Origin: Bdellovibrio sp. ArHS
Lineage (GTDB): Bacteria > Bdellovibrionota > Bdellovibrionia > Bdellovibrionales > Bdellovibrionaceae
Assembly: GCF_000786105.1 (NCBI RefSeq)
Contig: NZ_JTEV01000003.1
Span: 62,001-126,000 of the forward strand
DNA length: 64,000 nt
Reading direction: 5' to 3'
This document shows, in pieces, positions 26,688 to 33,914 of the stretch. The notes under the pieces are model-generated. The model was not told where the DNA came from. It saw only the letters and a program-made list of their open reading frames with translations, and did no database searches. The position numbers and the translations under genes were made by a program. Position 1 is the stretch's first letter; the number at the start of each line of letters is the position of its first letter.

Positions 26688-27671
26688 TTAGAAGCTGCCG
26701 GTAACGGAAGCCGAAACCCAGTAAGGCATGTCTAAACGAATGTCATCCTTGTTGATGGCGTCTCTGTAGAATGAAAGACCGCCTTCTAGCGCGCCGATGA
26801 CACCATAAAACGGTGTTGGTGTGGAAAGCTTGGCAACCAACTCGGTATCCCAGTTAATTTGTGGAGCATGATAGTACTGGTGGCCATCGCCATGGGCGAC
26901 GTTGTTCCAGTTGTTATTCAGCTCATAACCGTTATCACGGCCTTGAACCGCATCACGGGCTTTATAATTCCCGACGACTCCAGCTTCAAAATAAGAGGCC
27001 ACGCGATACTTGCTGGAAACTTGTGTGAGAAATTCATTGCCCAGTGCCCAGCCTTTGGCATTTCTGCCTCCACGAACTGTGATTTGCCCGCGTACCGAGT
27101 GAACCCATTGAGTCAGAGTATTAGAGTAAGTGGCCCCCAGAATGAGATCGGGTGTGCCCGAACCCAGTTGCATGTTGTAAGCGGCCGTTTGCGAAGGATT
27201 CGACGTGAATGTTTCGTCAATGCTTCCTGTCGGAAGAGTGACGCTGACATCGCCAAGAACAAGATGAGACTGTTCCGCATGCAAGGCGGTCATACCCATC
27301 AAGCGAATATCTCCAAGACCTTCTGTGTAGTCGCGTGTTTTGAAATTCAGGCCGCCGGGAATGGGTTCGTATTTGGTCTCGACCATATTTTTGATATGAG
27401 GAACAAGCGCCAGCAAGGTCCATTGGGGGCTGTAAAGCCAGGTTGCTGTCACCATGTTCAAGTCCACCGTCGAAGCATCGAAGCCATAGATGCGCGTGTT
27501 CGCGTTGTTCGTGCCTTGTAGGTCATATTTGTAATAGCTGTATGTCAGAAACACAGACGGGGGTTTGGGTGCTGTCGCCGTCGAGGTGCTCGCAGCTTCA
27601 GTTTGTGCAAAACTGCCGATTGAAAAGAGCGAAGCAAAAAGAATAAGTCCCAGACAAAACGTTTTGTTCAT
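26688..27671 (-). CDS. Outer-membrane beta-barrel protein (phenol-MetA-like transporter type)
   Basis: 327 residues from the ATG at 27671 with CAGGAG upstream. A signal peptide (cleavage near SFAQ) is followed by many alternating beta strands, and the chain ends in a C-terminal Phe (SVTGSF), as outer-membrane barrel proteins do. DVSVTLPTGSID resembles the LPTG strand of the Phenol_MetA_deg family of barrels. It probably forms a pore or transports hydrophobic compounds, but the cargo is unknown. It lies between two peptidase-like genes on the same strand, though with separate 5' gaps. Confidence 0.75.
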   Translation of the reverse strand: MNKTFCLGLILFASLFSIGSFAQTEAASTSTATAPKPPSVFLTYSYYKYDLQGTNNANTRIYGFDASTVDLNMVTATWLYSPQWTLLALVPHIKNMVETKYEPIPGGLNFKTRDYTEGLGDIRLMGMTALHAEQSHLVLGDVSVTLPTGSIDETFTSNPSQTAAYNMQLGSGTPDLILGATYSNTLTQWVHSVRGQITVRGGRNAKGWALGNEFLTQVSSKYRVASYFEAGVVGNYKARDAVQGRDNGYELNNNWNNVAHGDGHQYYHAPQINWDTELVAKLSTPTPFYGVIGALEGGLSFYRDAINKDDIRLDMPYWVSASVTGSF

Positions 27672-27830
27672 AACGATTCTCCTGTTGAATGCCCGCATAA
27701 AACTCGCGAATGCGATTTTCAGTCAATCAAATTCACTCAAAAATAAATAGAGCAATTACTTTAATTTATGAGTTGGATTTTAGTGATTTTGAGTGGGGAA
27801 AGAAGGTATAGACAAAGCATTTCTTGGGTC

Positions 27831-27847
27831 AGGGCCCCAAGGGCCCT
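27831..27847 (-). terminator. GC-rich hairpin after the second peptidase-like gene
   Basis: AGGGCCC-N3-GGGCCCT, a 7-pair very GC-rich stem, lies 17 bases past the stop of the minus-strand gene and is enclosed by a weaker AGACAA/TTGTCT pairing. There is no T tract. Confidence 0.45.
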
Positions 27848-27864
27848 TGTCTGCATCTTGTAGA

Positions 27865-29166
27865 TTAAAGAGGTGTCAGGATCACTTTATTAGGCCAGAA
27901 CCCACCTAAGATCAGCGTGTTTGAGATCGTTTCGATTTGATCAAAACAGCGCTCATCTAACAGGCCTCTTACCAAAGCCTCTGTTGCTGCGAATGAGTCA
28001 TGGAAAGTCGGAGCGCCGTCGTTGCGCATGAACAGAAATGAGCCTTGCGGATGATTTTCGCGATAGCTCATCAAATCGTCCAAATGATACTCGTCGCTTT
28101 TACATCCTAGGTGGGCGAAGACCTTTAAAGACGACGCCGGGACTTCTTCCAAAACATTCGGTAAATCCAAGCGTTGCCCCATTGAAAATGGGCCGAAGTC
28201 AGGACCGCGCCCGCTGCGAGAATGACCGTTGTAGACCACGACTTGATCATTCTTAAGGGCGGCTTCGAAGTCAGTTTTGGTATTTTGAATAAGTGTTTTT
28301 TGCTCCTCGCAAAGAGACGACTCCAATCGCTCCCAAATATTCTGTGTTGGATCTTCTCCGGGGCAAACCGTGTTAGGATTGAGGAGGGTGACCACGACAT
28401 TCTTTGGCTTTCCTCGATGAAGCGTTTTGCGCGTAAAAACGGTTTTTCCGACGCTTTGACTGCGAACTTCAAATCCCAGTTGCGCAAAAGAATTAAGATA
28501 CCTTGAATGAAGCGAAACCGAATTCCCGTAATGATAAGGAACCGCAGCCCAACCCAGCGCATGACCAGCACCTGACATTTCGTCAATGTATCCCATGGCA
28601 ACAGTGATGCGCAGTTCGTCTTGCTCGAAAAGCTGATCAAAAAAGTCGGCTTGGCGCTCACAAAGAAGCGGTCCAGAGGGAGGTGGCCACTGTCGTGAAT
28701 TCTTCTTTCCGGGTTTACTAGGCAGGAGAGGTTGCACACCTAGGAGTAACGTAACTCCTAGAGCAGTTCCTCGAACATCTTTGAAGGCTGCGTCTGAAAA
28801 TTGAAAAATGCGCTGCTGAGGCGAATTGACAATACGCTTTTTGAACGACGTTAAAACAATAGCTTCATAGGCATGGGCGAAATGATTGGGGTCTGATTTG
28901 CGAATGTCACTCCAGGTTTCCCAATCGTTTTCAAGAAGGGCCTCATAAAGAGAAACACAGGCCCGATCGTTGAAGTCACACCAAAAAGAAGTCCCACTGC
29001 GCTGTTCGAGCAGCGTCTCCATTTTACGCTTCTGCGTAGAGACTGTCAGATTCTCGCTAGCCTTAGATTGTGATTTTGTTTGTCCGAACGTCACTGGCGT
29101 CGCCAAGCTAAGTACGATGAGTGAAGTGAGAGCCCCTGTTCGTATCCGATTCAACTTTGCATTCAT
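27865..29166 (-). CDS. Second secreted protein with clan CD-like His/Cys pattern
   Basis: 433 residues; GAGGTAAATCATCCT precedes the ATG. An N-terminal signal (MNAKLNRIRTGALTS..., cleavage near TFGQ) is followed by about 270 residues with several Cys, then VVVYNGHSRSG with His315 and, 40 residues on, KVFAHLGCKSD with Cys355. The same pattern of a beta strand ending in GHS and another ending in C is found in the protein encoded at 25302-26555, so the two are probably distant paralogues. The N-terminal halves do not look alike to me. Activity is unproved. Confidence 0.6.
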   Translation of the reverse strand: MNAKLNRIRTGALTSLIVLSLATPVTFGQTKSQSKASENLTVSTQKRKMETLLEQRSGTSFWCDFNDRACVSLYEALLENDWETWSDIRKSDPNHFAHAYEAIVLTSFKKRIVNSPQQRIFQFSDAAFKDVRGTALGVTLLLGVQPLLPSKPGKKNSRQWPPPSGPLLCERQADFFDQLFEQDELRITVAMGYIDEMSGAGHALGWAAVPYHYGNSVSLHSRYLNSFAQLGFEVRSQSVGKTVFTRKTLHRGKPKNVVVTLLNPNTVCPGEDPTQNIWERLESSLCEEQKTLIQNTKTDFEAALKNDQVVVYNGHSRSGRGPDFGPFSMGQRLDLPNVLEEVPASSLKVFAHLGCKSDEYHLDDLMSYRENHPQGSFLFMRNDGAPTFHDSFAATEALVRGLLDERCFDQIETISNTLILGGFWPNKVILTPL

Positions 29167-29477
29167 AGGATGATTTACCTCGTTCTGTGAAAGGCCGTCG
29201 CTTGTATAAGTCGATCGGATTTTTCATATCAAGTGACCTACAGATTTCATGCCTTTTATGGTCGACCCGAGAGGCCCTATATTCGCTAATAAAAAGGTGA
29301 CTCGCTAAATGTGGAGCCTATGATTTTACGGTGGCTGAAAATTGTTAGTCACATGAAAGCTTTCTGTCGTGAAATGTCGTCGTGTCAAAACGATACACAC
29401 ATACAGTGGATTGTATTGCACATGAGGCTGCGTTGAATTTTGCTTTGAGGGAAATTAAACCATTTAGGACGTTTGTT
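29167..29477. other. Divergent intergenic region (311 bases)
   Basis: It separates the minus-strand peptidase-like gene from the plus-strand DUF1460 gene. A weak TATATT (29278-29283) is the only -10-like element I see, with no good -35 at the right distance. I see no stable hairpin and no convincing small frame. An open frame on the plus strand begins at 29382 but its first 32 residues look non-coding. Confidence 0.5.
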
Positions 29478-30431
29478 ATGAAGTCTGCTTTTTCGCCACT
29501 GGTTCTTATACTCGTCGCCACTTTGGTGAGCCCCACGGGGTTCGCCCAGGTTTCCGTTCGTTCGTCGGCTTTGATCGAGCAGGAGGCGGAAAGTGATTTG
29601 CAGCGAATTTTTTCGCGGGCAAGTCAGAATGACGTTTTTGCGAAGTCCCTGAGCGAGCGCGTGGATTTTTACTCATCTCTTTTTCTGGGAAAGCCCTATT
29701 TGGGAGGAGCCCTGGGTGAAGGCAGCACTTCGGCTTTTGATAACGATCCCCTTTACCGATTTGATGCTTTTGATTGCACGACCTATGTGGAAACCGTCGT
29801 CGCCTTGTCTTTGGCCACCTCCGAAGAGGCCTTTAAAAAAATATTATCTCAGGTTCGCTATTTGAATGGCGAGGTCAGTCTTTTTAAGCGAAATCACTTT
29901 ACGAGTGTTGATTGGACTCCTAATGCAGAAAGATTGGGGGTACTTCGAGATATCACTGCGGATGTGGGAGCCGAACAGACTTCCACATTGACGACCCTGA
30001 TTGAGAAAAGCACGTGGTTTTTCCGTCAGGCCCCCGAGATGGTTAAGGCCACCGATCAGTTTCAAAAGAAAATTGAATACATCCGCACGCAAACAAAAAA
30101 TTTCGCAAATGAAAAAGTGCGCCTACCGTTCATTGATAAAAAGACGTTGTTGGCGAACCCACAGTTGCTTCGATATTTTCCGAAAGCAGGAGTCATTAAT
30201 ATCGTACGTGCCAACTGGAAAGTGAAAGAGGCCATTGGTACTGCCCTTGATATCTCTCACCAGGGGGTGTTCTTCGAACGAAACGGCCAAATCATTTTTC
30301 GCCATGCAAGCTTCAAACGGGGTTCGCAATTTGTTGTCGAAATTCCTTTGTTAGACTACGTCAGAAATAATTTTGGCGACGCTACTTTTGCGGGCCTGAA
30401 TATACTTCAGATGAATGATTTACGCCTTTGA
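29478..30431 (+). CDS. N-acetylmuramoyl-L-alanine amidase-like protein (DUF1460)
   Basis: 317 residues from the ATG at 29478; the longer frame from 29382 would place 32 odd residues before an obvious signal peptide (MKSAFSPLVLILVATLVSP, cleavage near GFAQ). The DUF1460 signature is clear: FDAFDCTTYVETVVAL with the putative catalytic Cys, followed by NHFTSVDW, and in the second half ISHQGVFF with a candidate catalytic His. The family is NlpC/P60-like in fold and has been assigned peptidoglycan amidase activity in some members. It would be exported and may act on the cell wall of prey or self. Confidence 0.82.
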   Translation: MKSAFSPLVLILVATLVSPTGFAQVSVRSSALIEQEAESDLQRIFSRASQNDVFAKSLSERVDFYSSLFLGKPYLGGALGEGSTSAFDNDPLYRFDAFDCTTYVETVVALSLATSEEAFKKILSQVRYLNGEVSLFKRNHFTSVDWTPNAERLGVLRDITADVGAEQTSTLTTLIEKSTWFFRQAPEMVKATDQFQKKIEYIRTQTKNFANEKVRLPFIDKKTLLANPQLLRYFPKAGVINIVRANWKVKEAIGTALDISHQGVFFERNGQIIFRHASFKRGSQFVVEIPLLDYVRNNFGDATFAGLNILQMNDLRL

Positions 30432-30580
30432 AATCTCGTAACATAATGCTTAAAAGAAGCTCGCATTCAATTCTTTGGTCGGGCTTCGCCTGGACCTTAG
30501 TCGTAAAATTTTTTGGTCCTTAATATCAAGTAAAATCAATAATTAAGACATCCTCTTTAAAAATTCCTAGACCTTCGCCC

Positions 30581-30607
30581 TAAAGTTTCCTGGACCATGG
30601 TCCGAAG
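30581..30607 (+). promoter_or_regulatory. FliA (sigma-28) promoter of the first flagellin
   Basis: TAAAGTTT (30581-30588), 11 bases, GTCCGAAG (30600-30607). The -35 half is identical to the sigma-28 consensus, the spacing is exact, and the -10 keeps CCGA. Confidence 0.75.
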
Positions 30608-30694
30608 AGTTTCTCGTACACGTTGGTGCTTCAGAAAAGGACCCTCTCAAGACTCGCAAGAGTTCCCAAAAGGCTAAAACCTCTCTGATGGCTC

Positions 30695-30737
30695 GGTTCC
30701 TCGACAATCAGGTCAGTCACCCTGATTCCGGGGAACC
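30695..30737 (+). terminator. Terminator-like hairpin inside the flagellin leader
   Basis: GGTTCC / GGAACC outer pairs and AATCAGG (30706-30712) / CCTGATT (30721-30727) inner pairs form a long stem, followed within about 10 bases by T-rich sequence (CATTTTTAATTTTTATTTT). It lies between the FliA promoter and the flagellin start. Confidence 0.55.
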
Positions 30738-30901
30738 CTCCAACCATTTTTAATTTTTATTTTGTGAGTTGAAAGAAAACAAAATCGATCGACGTACGTT
30801 GGTGGGATTCAAGAATGTTCTGATGGCAAGTGGTGCTGCCTAGGTCCATGAATAATTCCAAAAAATCAGCGTGCGAGGTCTCAATCCCTTAGGAGGTTCT
30901 C

Positions 30902-31726
30902 ATGGGCTTAAGAATCGCAACAAATACTGCATCAATCGCAGCACAACGTGTGCTAACCAAGCAACAAAAACGAGCGGAACACTCAGCGCAGGCTCTGGCG
31001 TCGGGTTCACGCATCGTCAATGCCGCCGACGACGCTGCCGGTTTGGCAATCTCAGAAAACTTTAAAGGACAGTTGAAAGGTATTGCGCAAGCGCGCAACA
31101 ACGCGAACAACGCGATTTCATTCTCACAAGTGGGTGAGGGTGGACTGAGCGAAGTTTCTAATATCTTGATTCGTCTCCGTGAACTCGGAGTACAAGCGGC
31201 CTCAGACACTGTCGGTGATACGGAGCGCGGGTTTCTCAACAATGAGGCCCAGCAGTTGGTTCAAGAAGCTGACCGTATCGCAAAAACCACTACTTTCGGT
31301 AATACCAAACTTCTTGATGGTTCGGGCGGGAAATTAGAATTCCACGTCGGGGCCTATGGAGGAGAAGAAAATATCATAGCCTTCGACTTCGATGCTAACG
31401 CGACAACCAGTTCTTTGGGGATCAGTGGTATTGATGTTTCGGATAAGTCGGGAGCCCGCGATACTCTGCAGTCTGTCGATGAAGCGATTCAAAAAGTCGG
31501 TTCACTGCGCGCGAGTTTCGGTGCGATGCAATCTCGATTGGAGTCATCAGTAAGCAACCTCGACGTTTCTTACGAAAACTTGTCTGCCGCCAACTCTCGT
31601 ATCCGCGACACTGACGTGGCGAAGGAAACAGCCGAGATGGCATCAGCAAGTATCCTGCAAAACACGGCGGTATCGGTTTTGGCGCAAGCCAACCAATTAC
31701 CGAACGTAGCAATGAAACTAGTATAA
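30902..31726 (+). CDS. fliC: Flagellin
   Basis: 274 residues, a short flagellin made only of the conserved D0/D1 ends without a variable D2/D3 region. The N-terminal domain has SGSRIVNAADDAAGLAISE and the C-terminal domain has LSAANSRIRDTDVAKETAEM. There is no Cys, as usual. It polymerises into the filament after export by the type III flagellar system. The stretch LTKQQKRAEHSAQAL is more charged than the matching region of the second flagellin at 32941. The start has TAGGAGG at good spacing. A FliA promoter and a long leader lie upstream and a strong terminator downstream. Confidence 0.96.
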   Translation: MGLRIATNTASIAAQRVLTKQQKRAEHSAQALASGSRIVNAADDAAGLAISENFKGQLKGIAQARNNANNAISFSQVGEGGLSEVSNILIRLRELGVQAASDTVGDTERGFLNNEAQQLVQEADRIAKTTTFGNTKLLDGSGGKLEFHVGAYGGEENIIAFDFDANATTSSLGISGIDVSDKSGARDTLQSVDEAIQKVGSLRASFGAMQSRLESSVSNLDVSYENLSAANSRIRDTDVAKETAEMASASILQNTAVSVLAQANQLPNVAMKLV

Positions 31727-31843
31727 TAAAAAATTAAGAAAACAATTTTCGTAAACTACGAATATCGGATGGGGCCTTACTGGGATAGGGTCTCATTCGA
31801 GAATGAGGGGTCGCCCACATATACCTCTCGTGTCTTAAGCCCA

Positions 31844-31871
31844 CCCTGGGAGCACCCGCTCCCAGGGATTT
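31844..31871 (+). terminator. Terminator of the first flagellin
   Basis: CCCTGGGAG, loop CACCCG, CTCCCAGGG: nine perfect pairs, then ATTTT. It ends at the boundary of the transposase element, whose left repeat begins at 31873. Confidence 0.85.
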
Positions 31872-31872
31872 T

Positions 31873-31899
31873 AAAAGGTGCCAGGGGACTTTTTCCAAC
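31873..31899 (+). repeat. Left inverted repeat of the transposase element
   Basis: 27 bases beginning AAAAGGTGCCAGGGGAC. It also contains the last bases of the transposase reading frame on the minus strand. Confidence 0.8.
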
Positions 31900-32537
31900 T
31901 AGAGGGCGTCATTTTCCAAATTCGAAAGTCGGCAGTTCTCCCGAGCCAGTTTGAATGTGTGCTTTTTCAAGGCTTTCCTGACCGCTTCCCAATTCTTTTT
32001 TTCAGGCGTGGCATTGAGCCACTGCAAAGTTTCCCTCCTAGATTCCAAAGTTTCCCAGTTGCTATCGTCTAGAATAGGAATCTCTATTTTCTGCTCTCCC
32101 AATAAACCTTTCAATGTCGAGAACTCGTAGTCCTCAACCTTCGTGCACAATCCGGCCTCGACTGGATTTCGGTACACATATTTATATGCGTGAAGGAAGT
32201 AAAGAGGACTCGAAATATAGGTGCGGTGAAAACGAGAGCCGTATGTTCGATTGATGCGATCGCTTAAATCTCTTAAATCTTTGCCGGTCTCGCCCATAAA
32301 AAATTGCATGGCTTCGCTCAAATTCTGCTCGGGTGCGCGAGCAATGAGATGGAAATGATTCGTCATCAGTACGAAGGCGTGAATCCGAATCCCGAAGGCT
32401 AAGTGTATAAAGTGCAGCTGTCTGCACATGGCCTTCCAAACTTCTTCTTTTTCGACCCCGAACCATTCGCGATTTATACATCTTGCGGTGATGTGATAGG
32501 GGAATTCGGTCTGACATATAAAGTTGTTTCTGCCCAT
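31899..32537 (-). CDS. REP-associated tyrosine (Y1, IS200-like) transposase
   Basis: 212 residues from the ATG at 32537 (AAAGG just before it); the frame runs further upstream into the right repeat, which is not expected to code. The HUH motif is NHFHLIAR, preceded by IHAFVLMTNHFH, and the catalytic Tyr candidate lies in YKYVYRNPVEAGL, a stretch characteristic of RAYT proteins. Such transposases cut single-stranded DNA at short hairpin repeats and are often domesticated, one copy per genome. The flanking inverted repeats are its likely substrates. Confidence 0.88.
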   Translation of the reverse strand: MGRNNFICQTEFPYHITARCINREWFGVEKEEVWKAMCRQLHFIHLAFGIRIHAFVLMTNHFHLIARAPEQNLSEAMQFFMGETGKDLRDLSDRINRTYGSRFHRTYISSPLYFLHAYKYVYRNPVEAGLCTKVEDYEFSTLKGLLGEQKIEIPILDDSNWETLESRRETLQWLNATPEKKNWEAVRKALKKHTFKLARENCRLSNLENDAL

Positions 32538-32617
32538 GCCTTTGGTCTGAAGCAATGACCGTGCAGATCTTAGAAGGAATGAGATTGAAAATAGCCCTAA
32601 GCGTTGGACGCAGGTCG

Positions 32618-32644
32618 GTTGGGAAAAATCCCCTGGCACCTTTT
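32618..32644 (-). repeat. Right inverted repeat of the transposase element
   Basis: Complement of AAAAGGTGCCAGGGGATT..., matching the left repeat over 27 bases with a few differences. Confidence 0.8.
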
Positions 32645-32690
32645 GCTGGACTTTGGTTGGGGATTTTCTTGGATTTTGGGCTTGGTTTCA

Positions 32691-32726
32691 GGATGTTGGT
32701 CTAGGTTTTTCTGGATGATGGTCTAG
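32691..32726 (+). repeat. Two tandem copies of a GGATG-TGGTCTAG-T motif
   Basis: GGATGTTGGTCTAGGTTTTTCT is followed at once by GGATGATGGTCTAGTTTTGCT. They lie 17 bases before the FliA -35 of the second flagellin, in a T/G-rich stretch. Related CTGGAC/TGGTCC words are found before the first flagellin. They may be binding sites. Confidence 0.5.
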
Positions 32727-32742
32727 TTTTGCTGGACGCGAC

Positions 32743-32769
32743 TAAAGCCTTCACAGACCTCGCCGAAAG
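32743..32769 (+). promoter_or_regulatory. FliA (sigma-28) promoter of the second flagellin
   Basis: TAAAGCCT (32743-32750), 11 bases, GCCGAAAG (32762-32769): six of eight bases in each half and exact spacing against TAAAGTTT-N11-GCCGATAA. A leader of about 165 bases with AGTGACT/AGTCACT pairing follows before the ATG at 32941; no gene lies in 32645-32940. Confidence 0.75.
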
Positions 32770-32940
32770 GTATGTCAGAAGCAACGACGGAACTTAAGTC
32801 GAAGTACTCGAGAGACTCGGATGGAGTGACTGCCTGAAGAGAATCGTTAGCAGAGGAACTCGACAAAAGTAAAGTCACTAACGTGTACAACAGGTAAGCC
32901 TAAGTAGGTATAAGGCTGCCGCAATTAATGGGGGTCCCAA

Positions 32941-33774
32941 ATGGGAATGAGAATTTCTACTAACGTATCAGCGATCAACGCACAGAGAACTATGGTTACT
33001 TCTCAGCGTTCAATCGGTAAATCCATGGAGCAATTGTCTTCTGGATCACGTATCAACAAAGCGGCAGATGACGCTGCGGGATTGGCGATCAGTGAAAACT
33101 TGAAATCGCAAATCAGATCATTGAGCCAAGCAGGCCGTAACGCCAACGATGGTATCTCAATGGTGCAAACTGCAGAGGGTGGCTTGAGTGAAATTTCTAA
33201 CATCTTGACTCGTATGAGAGAGTTGGGTGTTCAGGCTTCATCTGACACGGTTGGTGATGTCGAGCGTGGCTTCCTTGATAAAGAGGTTCAACAATTAAAA
33301 GCTGAAGCTCAACGTATTACGCAAACAACTAAATTCGGAACTACAAAACTTCTTGATGGTTCTGGTGATAAATTTGACTTCCAAGTCGGTATCAACAACA
33401 GTGAAGACGCAGATAGAATCTCGTTCAATGCTGGTGAAACTGACTCTACAATCTCGGCTCTTGGAATTGATGGTTTCGACTTCTCTTCTAAGGCGGGTGC
33501 GCAAGATGCTCTTGAGTTGGTGGATAAAGCTCAATCTCAAGTGAATGGTTACCGAGCAAATCTGGGTGCCCTTCAAAACCGCTTGCAATCCACTGTTGAT
33601 AACTTGGGTGTGCAACATGAGAACATCTCTGCTGCGAACTCTCGTATCCGCGACACTGACGTAGCTGCGGCAACTGCTGAGTCAACTCGTAACTCAGTAC
33701 TCTTGCAGGCGAACACGGCGGTGTTGGCACAAGCGAATGCGATGCCTAACTCAGCATTGAGATTGATCGGTTAA
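32941..33774 (+). CDS. fliC: Flagellin
   Basis: 277 residues, again only D0/D1 flagellin ends: SSGSRINKAADDAAGLAISE near the start and ISAANSRIRDTDVAAATAES near the end. It is a close paralogue of the gene at 30902, about 1.2 kb upstream, but follows the usual flagellin consensus more closely. Filaments of predatory bacteria are built of several flagellins, and the two copies may occupy different parts of one. Its codon use is visibly richer in CGT, GGT, TCT and AAC than that of the upstream copy, as in highly expressed genes, so it may be the major subunit. Confidence 0.96.
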   Translation: MGMRISTNVSAINAQRTMVTSQRSIGKSMEQLSSGSRINKAADDAAGLAISENLKSQIRSLSQAGRNANDGISMVQTAEGGLSEISNILTRMRELGVQASSDTVGDVERGFLDKEVQQLKAEAQRITQTTKFGTTKLLDGSGDKFDFQVGINNSEDADRISFNAGETDSTISALGIDGFDFSSKAGAQDALELVDKAQSQVNGYRANLGALQNRLQSTVDNLGVQHENISAANSRIRDTDVAAATAESTRNSVLLQANTAVLAQANAMPNSALRLIG

Positions 33775-33801
33775 TTAATATAAGAATATAAAGTTTGATC
33801 T

Positions 33802-33825
33802 GGGAGGGCACCTCCGTTCCCTCCC
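33802..33825 (+). terminator. First hairpin after the second flagellin
   Basis: GGGAGGG and CCCTCCC pair around a 10-base loop, 28 bases after the stop codon. Confidence 0.55.
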
Positions 33826-33837
33826 GGTACCAACCTA

Positions 33838-33896
33838 CCCAAGGAAGCGTTACAGCTTCCTTGGGGTACTAACAGGCCTTGCAAAGAAGGCTTTTT
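33838..33896 (+). terminator. Double terminator after the second flagellin
   Basis: CCCAAGGAAGC / GCTTCCTTGGG gives 11 perfect pairs with a 6-base loop (33838-33865). A second stem GCCTT-GCAAAG-AAGGC with TTTTT follows (33876-33896). Three stacked hairpins in all after this gene suggest strong transcription that must be stopped before the opposing gene. Confidence 0.8.
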
Positions 33897-33914
33897 GTAT
33901 TTGTTCAGAGTCAT

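Larger units (their letters stand above)
30432..30901 (+). promoter_or_regulatory. 470-base regulatory leader of the first flagellin
   Basis: No gene is seen. The stretch holds several copies of a CCTGGACC/CCTAGACC-like octamer (30489, 30566, 30589), TGGTCC at 30514, a FliA promoter at 30581-30607, a large hairpin at 30695-30737 followed by T-rich sequence, and the flagellin ribosome site TAGGAGG just before 30902. The predicted leader RNA is nearly 290 bases, long for a flagellin. Confidence 0.6.
31873..32644 (-). mobile_element. REP-associated tyrosine transposase element
   Basis: A 772-base unit with a single Y1 transposase gene and 27-base inverted ends: AAAAGGTGCCAGGGGACTTT... on the left and the complement of AAAAGGTGCCAGGGGATTTT... 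on the right. Only a few bases differ between the ends. No target-site duplication is visible, as expected for this transposase class. It sits exactly between the terminator of one flagellin gene and the promoter region of the next. Confidence 0.8.

Noticed and set aside
30820-30840. Sigma-54-like TGGCAAGTGGTGCTGC before the first flagellin
   Set aside because: The GG to GC distance is 11, not 10, and a good FliA promoter exists upstream.
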